Of a stretch of DNA of 64,000 nt, positions 16,686 through 25,726 are shown one piece after another; the stretch's first letter is position 1; every line of letters starts with the position of its first letter. The position numbers and the translations under genes were made by a program. The stretch spans positions 1 to 64,000 of the forward strand of contig JAKLKU010000020.1 in NCBI GenBank assembly GCA_023150475.1, in the 5' to 3' direction. The notes below the pieces were generated by a model, which did not search any database, was not told the origin of the DNA, and saw only the letters and a list, made by a program, of their open reading frames with translations. The DNA comes from Planctomycetota bacterium (lineage in GTDB: Bacteria; Planctomycetota; UBA1135; GCA-002686595).

Positions 16686-17787
16686 GCGCGTGTGCCCGGA
16701 CCGGCAGCGCGACGATCGTCGCCGTCACGGGACCGTCGCCGACGCGGAACTCGATGCCCGGCGTTTGGTGGCGTCGTTTGACGTACGCCAGCACGAGCCC
16801 GGTGTCGAGCGCGAACGAGTAGGCCCATGACGTGACCACGCCGAGGTCGCGCCACTCGCCGTCGTCGAAGCGCGAGAGACGCGTGCCGCGCGCGAGCGGT
16901 TCGTCGCTCGCGACGCGCAGTCCCACCAGCCGCTTGTTGAGCCCGCCATACGTGTCGATCTTCGCGACGACTTCCTGCCCGATGTAGCACCCCTTGTCGA
17001 GGCTGAACGCGCGCTCGAGCCGCGCTTCCTGCGGGTAGATCGTCTCGTCGACGTCGACCTTGGCGCGTGCGACGCCTGCTTCGACTCGCAGGATGTCGTC
17101 GACGATGCGGCCGATCGGTTGTGCGCCCGCGCGCTGCAGCGCGTCCCACAGTCGTGGCGCGAGCTTCGGTCCCGCGTCGAGCGCGAGTCCATCCGAGCCC
17201 GCGTACGGCCGGCGGGTCGCGACGACGTGTCCGTCCTCGAAGGCGACCCGCGCTCGGGCACCGTCGGCGAGTTCGAGTCCGTCGCCGAGGACCCGACGCG
17301 CGAGCTCGAACGCCTTGGGCCCCGCGAGCGCGAGCGGCGCGTGCCGCTCGGTCGCGTCGGCGAGCGTCAGCTTCTCCGCGAAGTGATAGGTGTCGAGCGC
17401 CTTCACGAGCTCGGGCGCGTCACCGGGTTCGGTCGTCAGTTCGAGCGCGTCATCCGCGACTCGCGCGAGGTCGAACTGGAAGCGCACCTTGCCCTTCGCG
17501 TCGAGCAGGAGGTTCGCGGAGCTCGTGCCGACCGCGAGGTTGCGCACTTCGTTCGCGCTGAGCCGATGGAGGAACGCGACGGCGTCGACGCCGCGCACTT
17601 CGACGAGCCCCCGATCGGTCAGGTCGACGAGCCAAGCGGAGTCGAGCGCCGCGCGGTACTCGTCGGGCACGTCACGGAAGAAAAGGACGGTGCCGTCGCC
17701 CACGATTTGGGCGCCTTGGGCGGCGAGCTGGGAGGCGAGGACGGAGCGTTTCAAAGGGCGGCGTTCGAAGAGCGGGGAACGAGCCAC
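16660..17787 (-). CDS. ygfZ: YgfZ/GcvT-like folate-binding protein
   Basis: A 375-residue member of the YgfZ family, related to the glycine-cleavage T protein, which in Escherichia coli uses a folate to support maturation or repair of some iron-sulfur enzymes. The diagnostic motif KGCYIGQE is present (265-272, Cys267). The N-terminal half has the T-protein pattern VDLTDRGLVEVRGVDAVAFLHRLSANEV, and the C-terminal beta-barrel reads YGGLNKRLVGLRV. The GTG at 17787 is chosen because it places the domain start as in homologues; an upstream ATG near 17863 is in frame and cannot be excluded, with a TATGCT overlapping it. It is divergent from the sigma-factor operon. Confidence 0.85.
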   Translation of the reverse strand: MARSPLFERRPLKRSVLASQLAAQGAQIVGDGTVLFFRDVPDEYRAALDSAWLVDLTDRGLVEVRGVDAVAFLHRLSANEVRNLAVGTSSANLLLDAKGKVRFQFDLARVADDALELTTEPGDAPELVKALDTYHFAEKLTLADATERHAPLALAGPKAFELARRVLGDGLELADGARARVAFEDGHVVATRRPYAGSDGLALDAGPKLAPRLWDALQRAGAQPIGRIVDDILRVEAGVARAKVDVDETIYPQEARLERAFSLDKGCYIGQEVVAKIDTYGGLNKRLVGLRVASDEPLARGTRLSRFDDGEWRDLGVVTSWAYSFALDTGLVLAYVKRRHQTPGIEFRVGDGPVTATIVALPVRAHALAPLGANE

Positions 17788-17916
17788 ACGGCTCGGAATG
17801 GTCTGGCGAGCCTCGCGCAGGCGCGTCCCACGATGGGAGCGCGCGCGAGGGACGGACAGCATAGGCGGCCCGGGCGCCGGCCGTACCGCTCGGCGTCGCG
17901 TCCGTCGGGGGCCGGC

Positions 17917-18558
17917 GTGATTTTTCGAGCGCCGACCTTCACGGAACGGAGGGTCGCGCCACCGCCGTGCGAGCCGCGCACGGGCGCGGACTCCGACCAA
18001 GCCTTGGACAGCGATCGCGAACTCGTCGCGGCGGTCCTGGCGGGGGAGCGAGACCGGTTCGAGCCGCTGGTGGCGCGGCACGGTCCCGCGCTCGCCGCGT
18101 GGATCGAGCGCAAGCTCGCCGACCGCGAGGAGGCGCGCGAGGTCTTCCAGGAGACCTGGGTGCGCGCGTTCGAAGGCCTGGCGGAGCTCCGCGACGCCGA
18201 GCGGTTGCGTGCCTGGTTGATCTCGATCGCCCACAACGTGTTGCGCCAACGCTTTCGCCGCGCTCGCTTCGCGCCTGCGAATTTGTCCGACGAGTTCGAC
18301 GCCGACCTCGGGCAGTGCATCGGCGACGACGTCTCGACTCCGGGCTCGGCGCTCGAACGCGACGAGTCCGCGACGCGGGCCCGCTCGGCGCTCGCGCGGC
18401 TGTCGGAGCGCCAACGCGAGATCTTCCTCTTGCGCGTCGAACAGGAGCTTTCGCACGCCGAGATCGCTGCGCTGCTCTCGATTCGCGAGGACAACTCTCG
18501 CGCGCACTTCCATCTCGCGGTGCGCGCGCTGCGGCGCGAGCTCGGAGAGGACGAATGA
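17917..18558 (+). CDS. ECF-type RNA polymerase sigma factor
   Basis: A 213-residue sigma-70 family factor. Region 2 spans about 45-115, with EEAREVFQETWVRAFEGL and the region 2.4-like RLRAWLISIAHNVLRQRFRR. Region 4 spans about 155-210, with LARLSERQREIFLLRVEQELSHAEIAALL, a helix-turn-helix for -35 recognition. It lacks regions 1 and 3, as ECF factors do. The GTG start at 17917 is the best upstream candidate; the first about 30 residues are poorly conserved and a later start is possible. It overlaps the anti-sigma gene by ATGA, the usual sigma/anti-sigma order. Which promoters it reads is unknown. Confidence 0.85.
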   Translation: MIFRAPTFTERRVAPPPCEPRTGADSDQALDSDRELVAAVLAGERDRFEPLVARHGPALAAWIERKLADREEAREVFQETWVRAFEGLAELRDAERLRAWLISIAHNVLRQRFRRARFAPANLSDEFDADLGQCIGDDVSTPGSALERDESATRARSALARLSERQREIFLLRVEQELSHAEIAALLSIREDNSRAHFHLAVRALRRELGEDE

Positions 18559-19130
18559 GCGCGCTCGAGTCCGTTTCGTGTGCGCGGGTCCGCGCGAGGC
18601 TCGAGTCGTTGCTCGAAGAGGAGCTCTCCGCCGTCGAAGAGGCGCGCGATCGCGGCCACTTGGAGGTCTGCGGGCCGTGCGCACGCGAGCTCGCGGCTCG
18701 CCGCGCGTGGCGGCGCGAGTTCGCCGCGGGCGCTCGTGTCGACGACGCGTCCTTCGCGTGGTGGACCCATGGTCTCTCGGCGCGACTCGCCGAAGCGCGC
18801 GCGCCGCGTGGCTCGGCGGACGACGCCGCGGCGCGCGAGCGGTCGGCCGTCGGCGGACGTGAAGTCTCGCTCGCGCGCGCGGCAGCGCCGTCGACGTCGC
18901 GTGCCGGCTCGTCGCGAGCGCAGCCACTGCGCCGCGCCGTCGCTGCCGCGACGCTCGCCGCGGCGGCGTTGGTCGCGCTGGCGCTCGCAGATGCGTGGAG
19001 CGGCGCGCGGTCGGGTTCACGGCCGATCGAAGAGCTCTTCGCCGCCGCGCCGCGGCCGAAGCTCGCGCTCGAACGCTTGGTGCTCGACTGGCCGGACGTG
19101 TGGAGCCTCGGCGAGGAGCGCGCGGAATGA
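18555..19130 (+). CDS. Zinc-binding anti-sigma factor, membrane-anchored
   Basis: A 191-residue protein with an N-terminal ZAS-type motif HLEVCGPC (His35, Cys39, Cys42) that in known anti-sigma factors binds zinc and holds the ECF sigma factor. An Ala-rich linker and one transmembrane helix (AVAAATLAAAALVALALA, about 127-145) follow, then a short external tail of about 45 residues (LERLVLDWPDVWSL). The arrangement predicts sensing from the envelope side. It overlaps both neighbours by ATGA, so the three genes should be made in fixed proportion. Confidence 0.8.
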   Translation: MSALESVSCARVRARLESLLEEELSAVEEARDRGHLEVCGPCARELAARRAWRREFAAGARVDDASFAWWTHGLSARLAEARAPRGSADDAAARERSAVGGREVSLARAAAPSTSRAGSSRAQPLRRAVAAATLAAAALVALALADAWSGARSGSRPIEELFAAAPRPKLALERLVLDWPDVWSLGEERAE

Positions 19131-19513
19131 GCGTTTGGCGCGAGAAGCTGCGGCGTGCGACCCGCGGGCTCGGCACGGCGATGTACGCCGGCGCGCTCGC
19201 GTTCGTGTCCGGCCGATTGCTCGCGGAGGACGCGCCTCATCCGTTGGCGTTGGCCTTGCTCGGGGCGCTCTACGCCGCGGCCGTGCTCGGTCTCGTGCGC
19301 ATCTCCGGCGCTCGTCGCTGGGGCCTCGCCGTCGCGGGCCTCGTCGCGGGGCCCGTGCCGGTCGCGCTGCTCGCCGATGCCGGCACGCCGGCCGATCAAC
19401 GCGGCGGGCTGTTGTTCGTCGGTGCGTTGCTCGGGCTCTTGGTCGGTCTGCTCGAGTGGAACCGCGAGCTCCGCGCTTTGCGCGCCGACGCAGAGCGTGC
19501 GCCCGAGGCGTAG
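19127..19513 (+). CDS. Small four-helix membrane protein of the sigma operon
   Basis: A 128-residue hydrophobic protein with four likely transmembrane helices (YAGALAFVSG, LALALLGALYAAAVLGLV, GLAVAGLVAGPVPVALL, GLLFVGALLGLLVGLLEW). No family recognised. Start overlaps the anti-sigma stop (ATGA), so it belongs to the sigma-factor operon and may take part in the same envelope signalling, but that is inferred from position only. Confidence 0.7.
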   Translation: MSVWREKLRRATRGLGTAMYAGALAFVSGRLLAEDAPHPLALALLGALYAAAVLGLVRISGARRWGLAVAGLVAGPVPVALLADAGTPADQRGGLLFVGALLGLLVGLLEWNRELRALRADAERAPEA

Positions 19514-19517
19514 CCCG

Positions 19518-19597
19518 TTGCGCACCGGCGGAGCCCGTCGCACCGCGGCGGAGCCGGTTGCACCGCGGCGGAGCCGGTTGCACCGAGTCGGAGCCCG
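19518..19597. repeat. 20-bp tandem repeat, four copies
   Basis: Four degenerate head-to-tail copies of a 20-bp unit close to ttgcaccgcggcggagccgg directly after the sigma operon. The middle two copies differ by one base. It lies in a 425-bp gap before ctaA; the rest of that gap shows no gene. Confidence 0.8.
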
Positions 19598-19870
19598 GCG
19601 TATCGACGCGTTCGCGTGCTGCGAGCGCACGTGCCGAGCGGAGCGTGAGGGCCGGCGCGTCGGGTCCGCCGCGCGGGAACGATCGCGTCTGAACGCCCGG
19701 CGTGAAAGGCCGCGCCGATCGTGCAGCGGCGCGTGACCCTGACGCCGCACGCTCCACGGTTTCGCGCTCGGGGGCGCCGCTTCTCGCCGCGTGATCCCGT
19801 GCGCGGACGATTCCGCGGCGGCGCTCGGCGAATGGGCGCCGCGCGGGGGGACGAGGCAGGGCGTTTTCAC

Positions 19871-19876
19871 TATCAT
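19871..19876 (+). promoter_or_regulatory. -10-like TATCAT upstream of ctaA
   Basis: TATCAT lies 62 nt before the ATG at 19939 and 20 nt before an in-frame GTG at 19897. It is the best -10 candidate in the gap and would drive ctaA-ctaB-sco-DUF420. Confidence 0.35.
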
Positions 19877-19938
19877 GCGCGGCCTCGAATTCGGCCGTGC
19901 GAGCTCGCGGCGGCCCGTACTCGACTCCGTTCCCCCTG

Positions 19939-20985
19939 ATGCCCCAAACCGCAACTTCCGACGCGCGAACGCGTGTCGGCGGCCCGCGCGACACGCGTGG
20001 CTTCGTCGGCGCCGCGTCCGACTCGCCGAGCCCGTGGCCGCGGCGACTCCTGGTCGCGTCGTTGGTCGTGCTCGCGCCGCTCTTCGTGTTCGGCGGCTCG
20101 GTGACGACGCTCGGCGCAGGGATGGCCGTCACCGGTTGGCTGAACGCCGAAGGCACGTTCATGCCGTTCTTCCCGATCGACAAGTGGTTCCGCGACCTCG
20201 GCACGTTCGTCGAGCACTCGCACCGGTTGATCGGGATGACTCTCGGCTTCCTGATGATCGCGGCCGTGATCGTCACGTGGCGCCGCGACTCGCGGCGGTC
20301 GGCCCGCGGCTGGATGCTCGCTGCGTTGCTCGCGATCTGCGTCCAGGGCGTGCTCGGCGGCTTGCGCGTCGATCACAACAGTCCGGAGCTCGCGTTCGTC
20401 CACGGAGTGTTCTCGCAGCTCGTGATCGCCGTCATGGCGGCGGCGTTCGTCCACCAATCGCCGCGTTGGCGCACGTGGTCCGACGCGCCGTTCGCCGCGG
20501 CGTCGAAGGTCGGCCGACTCGCGAAGCTCGCGTCGCTCGTCGTGTTCCTCCAGATCGGCCTCGGTGCGTGGTATCGCCACGCGCTGCGCACCGGCTTGGA
20601 GGGCGACGTCGCGCTCCGCCTCTGGATCCACGCCGCCGGTGCGCTCGTCGTGTTGGGCCACGTGTTGCCGCTGGCGTTGCGCGTGTTCGGGCTCGCGGCC
20701 GTGACGCGGGGAACGCCGTGGCTTGCGCTCGCTCGCGGACTGCTCGCGATCCTGGTCCTGCAGATCGTGCTCGGCCTGCTCGCTTGGATGGCCGCCGATC
20801 CCACGAACGTCGGGTTCTTCCAGTGGCTCGTCGCCACCGGCCACGTCATCGGCGGCGGACTGCTGCTCGCGTGGTGCGTTGCCGTCGCGATGTGGGCGAC
20901 GCGCGCGGCGCAGGGTCCGGCGAGCGCCGCGGCGTCGGGCTCCGCGCCGGCGTCGGACTCCCGAGCCGCGGAGCGCGCGCGATGA
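19939..20985 (+). CDS. ctaA: Haem A synthase (CtaA/COX15)
   Basis: A 348-residue inner-membrane enzyme that oxidises the C8 methyl of haem O to give haem A for cytochrome oxidase. About eight membrane helices are visible. The four haem/substrate histidines of the family have counterparts: EHSHRLIG, AFVHGVFSQL, WIHAAGALVVLGH and ATGHVIGGG. An in-frame GTG at 19897 would add 14 residues; I prefer the ATG. It overlaps ctaB by ATGA, giving the natural order haem A synthase, haem O synthase, Sco, DUF420. Confidence 0.88.
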   Translation: MPQTATSDARTRVGGPRDTRGFVGAASDSPSPWPRRLLVASLVVLAPLFVFGGSVTTLGAGMAVTGWLNAEGTFMPFFPIDKWFRDLGTFVEHSHRLIGMTLGFLMIAAVIVTWRRDSRRSARGWMLAALLAICVQGVLGGLRVDHNSPELAFVHGVFSQLVIAVMAAAFVHQSPRWRTWSDAPFAAASKVGRLAKLASLVVFLQIGLGAWYRHALRTGLEGDVALRLWIHAAGALVVLGHVLPLALRVFGLAAVTRGTPWLALARGLLAILVLQIVLGLLAWMAADPTNVGFFQWLVATGHVIGGGLLLAWCVAVAMWATRAAQGPASAAASGSAPASDSRAAERAR

Positions 20986-21923
20986 AGCTGCCCGGCGAAC
21001 GATTCGAAGCCGTCGAGCTGTCCGCCGCGAGCGCGCGGCCCGGCCTGCTCGCGGACGTCGCGACGCTCGTCAAACCGCGCATCGGCGCGTTCGTCTGGTA
21101 CGCCGGCTTGGTCGGCGCGGCCCTCGCGCAACCCGCGGGTCCAAGCGGGATCGATTGGTGGCGCGCAGCCGAAGTCGGCGTCTGGGTGCTCTTGCTCGGC
21201 TCGGGTGCGAGCGTCTTCAACCAGATCTTCGAACGCGACACCGATCGCCGCATGGAACGCACCGCCGACCGACCGCTCGCCGCCGGGCGCATGCGCGTGC
21301 GCGACGCGCTGTTCTTCGGGACCGCGCTCGCCACGGCGGGCACGCTCGGACTCGCGTTGCGCTTCAACGTGCTCGCCGCGTTGCTCGGACTCGCGACCCT
21401 CGTCGGCTACGCGCTCGTCTACACGCCGATGAAGCGCGTCTCCTCGCTCAACACCGTGATCGGCGCCCTGCCTGGCGCGATGCCGCCGCTCGTCGGGTAT
21501 GCCGCGCTCGCCGGGTCGGTCGAAGGCTGGGCGTATTGGCTCTTCGGGCTGCTCTTCGTCTGGCAGTTCCCGCACTTCATGGCGATCGCCTGGCTCTGGC
21601 GCCACGACTACGCGCGCGCCGGGCTGTGCATGTTGCCTTCGACGCCCGAAGGCGAGCGCCAGGCCGGACGGCAGGCGTTGGTGCACGGGCTCCTGCTCCT
21701 GCCGATCTCGATCCTGCCCGCGCTGCACGGCCAAGCCGGTGCTCTGTTCGCGGGCCTCGCGCTCGGGCTGACGTTGGTCTATGCCGGCGCCGCCGCCGCG
21801 TTCGCGCAGCGGCAGACCAGCTTGCGCGCTCGGGTCCTCCTGTACACGTCGCTCGGTTACCTGCCGATCGTGTTCGGCCTGCCGCTCTTGCGGCCCGTCG
21901 TCGAGCTCTACCCGTTCTTCTGA
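20982..21923 (+). CDS. ctaB: Protoheme IX farnesyltransferase (haem O synthase)
   Basis: A 313-residue UbiA-superfamily membrane enzyme that farnesylates protohaem to haem O. The first Asp-rich motif is NQIFERDTDRRMERTADRPL, and the second conserved loop YTPMKRVSSLNTVIGALPGA is family-specific. About nine membrane helices are evident. The length matches COX10/CtaB. Start overlaps ctaA (ATGA) and its stop overlaps the Sco start (TGATG). Its product feeds ctaA. Confidence 0.93.
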   Translation: MKLPGERFEAVELSAASARPGLLADVATLVKPRIGAFVWYAGLVGAALAQPAGPSGIDWWRAAEVGVWVLLLGSGASVFNQIFERDTDRRMERTADRPLAAGRMRVRDALFFGTALATAGTLGLALRFNVLAALLGLATLVGYALVYTPMKRVSSLNTVIGALPGAMPPLVGYAALAGSVEGWAYWLFGLLFVWQFPHFMAIAWLWRHDYARAGLCMLPSTPEGERQAGRQALVHGLLLLPISILPALHGQAGALFAGLALGLTLVYAGAAAAFAQRQTSLRARVLLYTSLGYLPIVFGLPLLRPVVELYPFF

Positions 21924-22579
21924 TGCGGTCTCGGTCGGCCCACGGGCGAGCCTTCCGCGCACGCGCGAGCGTGCTCGTCCTCGCTGCCGTCGCCGGAACC
22001 GCTGCGACGAACGCGTGCAGTCAAGGTGACGCGCCCGCGACGCTCGAGGCCCGCGCAGAGGCGCCCGATCGGTTCGGGACGTTGGCCGAGTTCCGGCTGG
22101 TCGATTCCGCCGCGCACGAGGTGACTCGCCGCGACCTCGAGGGACGCGTGTGGATCGTCAGCTTCGTCTTCACGACGTGCACCGGTCCGTGTCCGACGAT
22201 CGTCGAGAACCTGCGCCGTTTGCAGCCCGAGTTGCCCGCGGAGGGAGTCGGGTTGCTTTCGGTGAGCGTCGATCCCGCGACCGACACGCCCGCCGTGCTC
22301 GCCGAGTACGCACGCGGACTCGGCGCGGACACGACGAGGTGGCGTTTCCTGACCGGTGACAGCGCCGAGATCGACGCGCTGCTGCGTTCGAGCTTCTCGC
22401 TGCCGATCGAGCGCGCGGCGCCGGGCACTGCGCCGGTGGGCGAGCATGTCGCGCACTCCACCAAGTTGGTGGTGGTCGACCGCGACGGCCGGATCGCAGG
22501 GTACTACTCGGGCACCGAAATCGGAGGCGCGCGCGCTGCGCTCGAGCGTGCCCGTTGGCTCGGAGGCGTGAACGAATGA
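21923..22579 (+). CDS. Sco1/SenC-family copper chaperone lipoprotein
   Basis: A 218-residue thioredoxin-fold protein anchored outside the inner membrane: lipobox-like ATNAC (Cys32). The copper-binding motif is TTCTGPCPT (Cys86, Cys90), with the third ligand in EHVAHSTKLVVVD (His178). These are the three conserved Sco ligands used to deliver copper to the CuA site of cytochrome oxidase. It is translationally coupled to ctaB and to the DUF420 gene. No oxidase subunit gene is in the window, so the enzyme it serves is elsewhere. Confidence 0.9.
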   Translation: MRSRSAHGRAFRARASVLVLAAVAGTAATNACSQGDAPATLEARAEAPDRFGTLAEFRLVDSAAHEVTRRDLEGRVWIVSFVFTTCTGPCPTIVENLRRLQPELPAEGVGLLSVSVDPATDTPAVLAEYARGLGADTTRWRFLTGDSAEIDALLRSSFSLPIERAAPGTAPVGEHVAHSTKLVVVDRDGRIAGYYSGTEIGGARAALERARWLGGVNE

Positions 22580-23028
22580 ACTTCCCGTTGCTCAACGCGT
22601 GCCTCAACGGGACGGCCGCCGTCTTGCTCCTGGTGGGGTTCGTCGCGATCAAGCGCGGACGCCGAGAGTTGCACGAACGGTTGATGTACTCCGCGTTCGC
22701 GACGAGCGCCGCGTTCCTCGCGTGCTACCTCTACTATCACTTCGCGATCGCGCGCGGCTCGCCGACGAAGTTCAACGGCCAAGGCCTCGCGCGAGCGGCG
22801 TACTTCGCGCTGCTCGGGTCGCACACACTGCTCGCGGTCGTCAATCTGCCGATGATCCTGCGGACGATCTGGCTCGCGCGCCGCGAGCGTTGGGACGCGC
22901 ATCGCCGGCTCGCGAAGTGGACGTTCCCCGTGTGGCTCTACGTTTCCGTGACCGGCGTGCTCGTGTACGTCGTGCTCTACCATTTCAATCCTCTGCCGAC
23001 CCCCGCGGTCGGCTCCGGCGCGCAGTGA
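22576..23028 (+). CDS. DUF420 family membrane protein
   Basis: A 150-residue protein with four membrane helices and the family's histidine-bearing segments: LHERLMYSAFATSAAFLACYLYYH, YFALLGSHTLLAVV and WDAHRRLAKWTFPVWLYVS. DUF420 proteins usually sit next to haem-copper oxidase assembly genes, as here, and are thought to help oxidase biogenesis. Start overlaps the Sco stop (ATGA). Confidence 0.85.
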   Translation: MNFPLLNACLNGTAAVLLLVGFVAIKRGRRELHERLMYSAFATSAAFLACYLYYHFAIARGSPTKFNGQGLARAAYFALLGSHTLLAVVNLPMILRTIWLARRERWDAHRRLAKWTFPVWLYVSVTGVLVYVVLYHFNPLPTPAVGSGAQ

Positions 23029-23227
23029 CGTCGACCTTCGCCGTCGGAGTTCCGCGCGCGTAGGTTCGATCGATCGAGCTCGCGCAGGTTGCGGTCGATC
23101 TCGAGATTCCGCGCGTCCGCCGAAACGCGCGGGAATTCGCGAAGAGGCGTGCAACCGTTGACGGGCTCGAGCGGTCGATCCCCGCGTGGAAAACATCGCT
23201 ACGCTCCCGTCCGATCGGAGTGCGCGC

Positions 23228-24202
23228 GTGCGCACCGCGCTCTCGATCCTGGTCTCGCACGGCGCACCTCTGGCCCTCGGAGCGGGGATCGCCCTCGCCT
23301 GGCGCACCGCGCCGCCGCTCGGCGGTGAGTTCGAACCTGGACCGCCGACGACGTGGGTCGCCGATCGCGACGCGGACGCCGTCGTCGGACTCGACGACGG
23401 CCTCTTCGAAGCGAAACGCATCGAGCTCACGAGCCCGGTCGAGCTCGAGCGTGCCGCCGACGGCGGTCTGTGGGTGGTGTCGGCGCGCGATTCCCATCCT
23501 CTCGGACCGCACGACCTCGTCCGTTACGGGCCCGACGGGCGCCGCACCGCGGCGGCAAGCTTCGGCCCGGTGTACGACCTCGAAAGGCTAGGCGCCGACG
23601 CTCTGGTGGTGGAGCGAACGGATGCAGCGGGCCGCGTCGTACGTGTCACGCCCGACGGGACGCTCACCGTCGTCTCGTCGTTGCCGACGGCGCGCTGCGC
23701 GAGTGGCTTCGGAACCCGAGTCGCGATCGGCACCGAGGCGGGCGACGTGCTGCTGCTCGACGTCGCGGAATCACCGCCGGCGCTCGTCGCGCAGCACGCG
23801 CTCGGCGGCATCCTCGGGGATCTCGCGCCCGGGCCGACGGATGGGACCTGGTGGGTGCTCGACGTCGGAGGCGTCGGACGTCTGCGGTTGCTCGAGCCGA
23901 ACCTGGTGCCGCGCTGGACGATCACCGTCGGGCTGCACGCGCTGCACGTGCTGCCGATCCGTGGCGAAGAGCGCGTCTGGCTCGCAGACACGACGGCCCC
24001 GGTGGCGCGACGCTACGGCGCGGGCGGCGTGCTCGAACTCGACGTGCAGAACCTCCCACTCTCGGGTCTCGATCGCGGCGTCGCACTCGCCAGCGGCGGC
24101 GTGCTGCTCGCGGCGCCCGGCGCAGTCCTGCATCTGGACGGCGACGGCACGTTGCAGCCTGGACAAGGCGGATTCGACTTCCTCGTCGATCTGACTCGGT
24201 GA
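23228..24202 (+). CDS. Hypothetical beta-propeller protein with N-terminal anchor
   Basis: A 324-residue protein with an N-terminal hydrophobic segment (VSHGAPLALGAGIALAW) and then repeated four-strand blade patterns such as TWVADRDADAVVGLDD, GLWVVSARDSHPLGPHDLVRYGPDG, GTWWVLDVGGVGRLRLL and ERVWLADTTAPVARRYGAGG. It looks like an NHL/YncE-like propeller but no family signature is certain. GTG 23228 is the proposed start, with TACGCT about 22 nt upstream; an in-frame GTG at 23186 would add 14 residues. Stands alone. Confidence 0.6.
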   Translation: MRTALSILVSHGAPLALGAGIALAWRTAPPLGGEFEPGPPTTWVADRDADAVVGLDDGLFEAKRIELTSPVELERAADGGLWVVSARDSHPLGPHDLVRYGPDGRRTAAASFGPVYDLERLGADALVVERTDAAGRVVRVTPDGTLTVVSSLPTARCASGFGTRVAIGTEAGDVLLLDVAESPPALVAQHALGGILGDLAPGPTDGTWWVLDVGGVGRLRLLEPNLVPRWTITVGLHALHVLPIRGEERVWLADTTAPVARRYGAGGVLELDVQNLPLSGLDRGVALASGGVLLAAPGAVLHLDGDGTLQPGQGGFDFLVDLTR

Positions 24203-24304
24203 CGCTCTCGGTCGAGCGCGGCGTCGACGTCGCGTGCGAGTCTCGTTCGCCGGAACCTCTCGTTCCGACCGAACCCGAAGGCCGCGAGCTTCGCCTGCGG
24301 TGGT

Positions 24305-24310
24305 TAAACT
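24305..24310 (+). promoter_or_regulatory. -10-like TAAACT
   Basis: TTAAACT is the only AT-rich hexamer in the 196-bp gap before the metalloprotease gene; it would give a leader of about 80 nt. Confidence 0.35.
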
Positions 24311-24398
24311 CCGAACCGCGCGTTCGGCGCGCTCGGCGCGATTCACCAGGGTCGCGCGACGATTCGGAAGTTCCGTCCCCAACCCCCAAGAGTCGAAC

Positions 24399-25586
24399 AT
24401 GCGAATCCTCTCTCCGCAGGTTGCTTCGTCCTGCCTGCCTTTCACGCTTCCGGCAGTCGCCGTGCTCGCGGCGGTCGGCGTCGCGCACGGCGCCGCGACT
24501 GGAACGGCCGTCCAGTCGCCGTCGACCGCGCGTCTCGCGACGTTCGTCGAGCCCTTGCCGGCGCAACTCTCGACGCTCTACGCGGGCGGCGAACAAGTGC
24601 TCGTGCCGATGGAGAACGTGTGGCGTCCGGTGTGTGGACCCGGCGCAAGCACGCTGAGCTCGCAGGACCTCGCGGGCATCGCACGCTCGCACGCGACGGC
24701 GATGGCGAACGGACCGGTGATCCAGGTCGACCAATCGCACAACGACGCCGGGATCAACTTCGTCTTCAACGTCTCGGGCTCGATCCCCGCGGGTGCGCTC
24801 GGCGCGATCGCGACGGCCGAGGCGTATATGGAGAGTCAGTTCAACGACTTGATCACGGTCACGGTCAACCTGTCGTTCGCGACGCTCGGTTCGAACGTGC
24901 TCGGCGGCACGAGCTCGAGCTACGTCAACGTCACGTGGGCGAACGCGCGCAACGGCCTGATCGCCGGCAAAGACGCGAACGACACGATCCAGAGCTTCCT
25001 GCCGACGACGTCGACCATTCCCGTGCGCTACTCGAGCGGCGCGTCGGTCACCAACGAAACGCGCGTGTTCTTCACCGTCGCGAACTACCGCGCCACGATC
25101 GGTTCGGTGACGGGCACCGCGGCGTCGATGCAGTACAACAACATCTTCGCTTGGGACTTCGACCCGTCGAACGGCATCAGCAGCGGCACGTACTCGTTCG
25201 TCGACGTCGTGATCCACGAGACCGGCCACGCGATGGGCTTCACGTCCGGCGTCGACTTCCGGATCAACGACATCGAAGCGATCGACATCTTCCGCTTCCA
25301 ACGCACCGACGGCACCGGCGACTACAACCCGGACACGACCGCGGAGTTCCAGACCCGTGCGCGTCTGGCGGCGTGGAACGCGCCGAACGACGACCACAAC
25401 TTCGACCTGATCTCGGCCGAATACCGGTTGTCTGATGGTTCGCCGTACCAAGCGAGCCACTTCCGTGAGCAAGCGGCCAACATCGGCATCATGGACCCCG
25501 CGTTCGCGTCGGGTCAGACGTTCTATCCGAACTACTACAAGGTGTCGGACACGAGCGCGTTCGACGCGATCGGTTACGACCGCTGA
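24399..25586 (+). CDS. Secreted zinc metalloprotease (metzincin-like)
   Basis: A 395-residue exported protein: signal peptide (LPAVAVLAAVGVAHGAA), then a catalytic domain with zinc motif HETGHAMGF (273-281), followed by TSGVDFRINDIEAIDIFRF. The C-terminus ends with SAFDAIGYDR, the closing element typical of NF038122-like secreted metalloproteases that often occur in bacteria with many exported proteins. Asn- and Ser-rich composition in the N-terminal half (SHNDAGINFVFNVSG) is common for extracellular proteins. It is a monocistronic gene with a strong terminator after it. Confidence 0.85.
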   Translation: MRILSPQVASSCLPFTLPAVAVLAAVGVAHGAATGTAVQSPSTARLATFVEPLPAQLSTLYAGGEQVLVPMENVWRPVCGPGASTLSSQDLAGIARSHATAMANGPVIQVDQSHNDAGINFVFNVSGSIPAGALGAIATAEAYMESQFNDLITVTVNLSFATLGSNVLGGTSSSYVNVTWANARNGLIAGKDANDTIQSFLPTTSTIPVRYSSGASVTNETRVFFTVANYRATIGSVTGTAASMQYNNIFAWDFDPSNGISSGTYSFVDVVIHETGHAMGFTSGVDFRINDIEAIDIFRFQRTDGTGDYNPDTTAEFQTRARLAAWNAPNDDHNFDLISAEYRLSDGSPYQASHFREQAANIGIMDPAFASGQTFYPNYYKVSDTSAFDAIGYDR

Positions 25587-25610
25587 CGAGCCGGTCACGG
25601 CCTGGAACTC

Positions 25611-25657
25611 GCGCAGGCGCGTCGGAGTGCGATCACTCCGGCGCGCCTGCGCCTTTT
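25611..25657 (+). terminator. Strong intrinsic terminator after the metalloprotease
   Basis: A 19-bp stem with one G-U pair (arms 25611-25629 and 25634-25652), a CGAT loop, and a CTTTTC tail. This is one of the longest perfect hairpins in the window. Confidence 0.8.
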
Positions 25658-25726
25658 CGAGCGCGTACCCGAGGCGAGCGGCCGACGGTTGCGCTCGACG
25701 TCACGAGCCGCGATGCTCGTCGCCGC

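Noticed and set aside
23158..23205. TTGACG and TACGCT as a -35/-10 pair before the 23228 gene
   Set aside because: The spacing is about 36 bp, far from the usual 16-18 bp.
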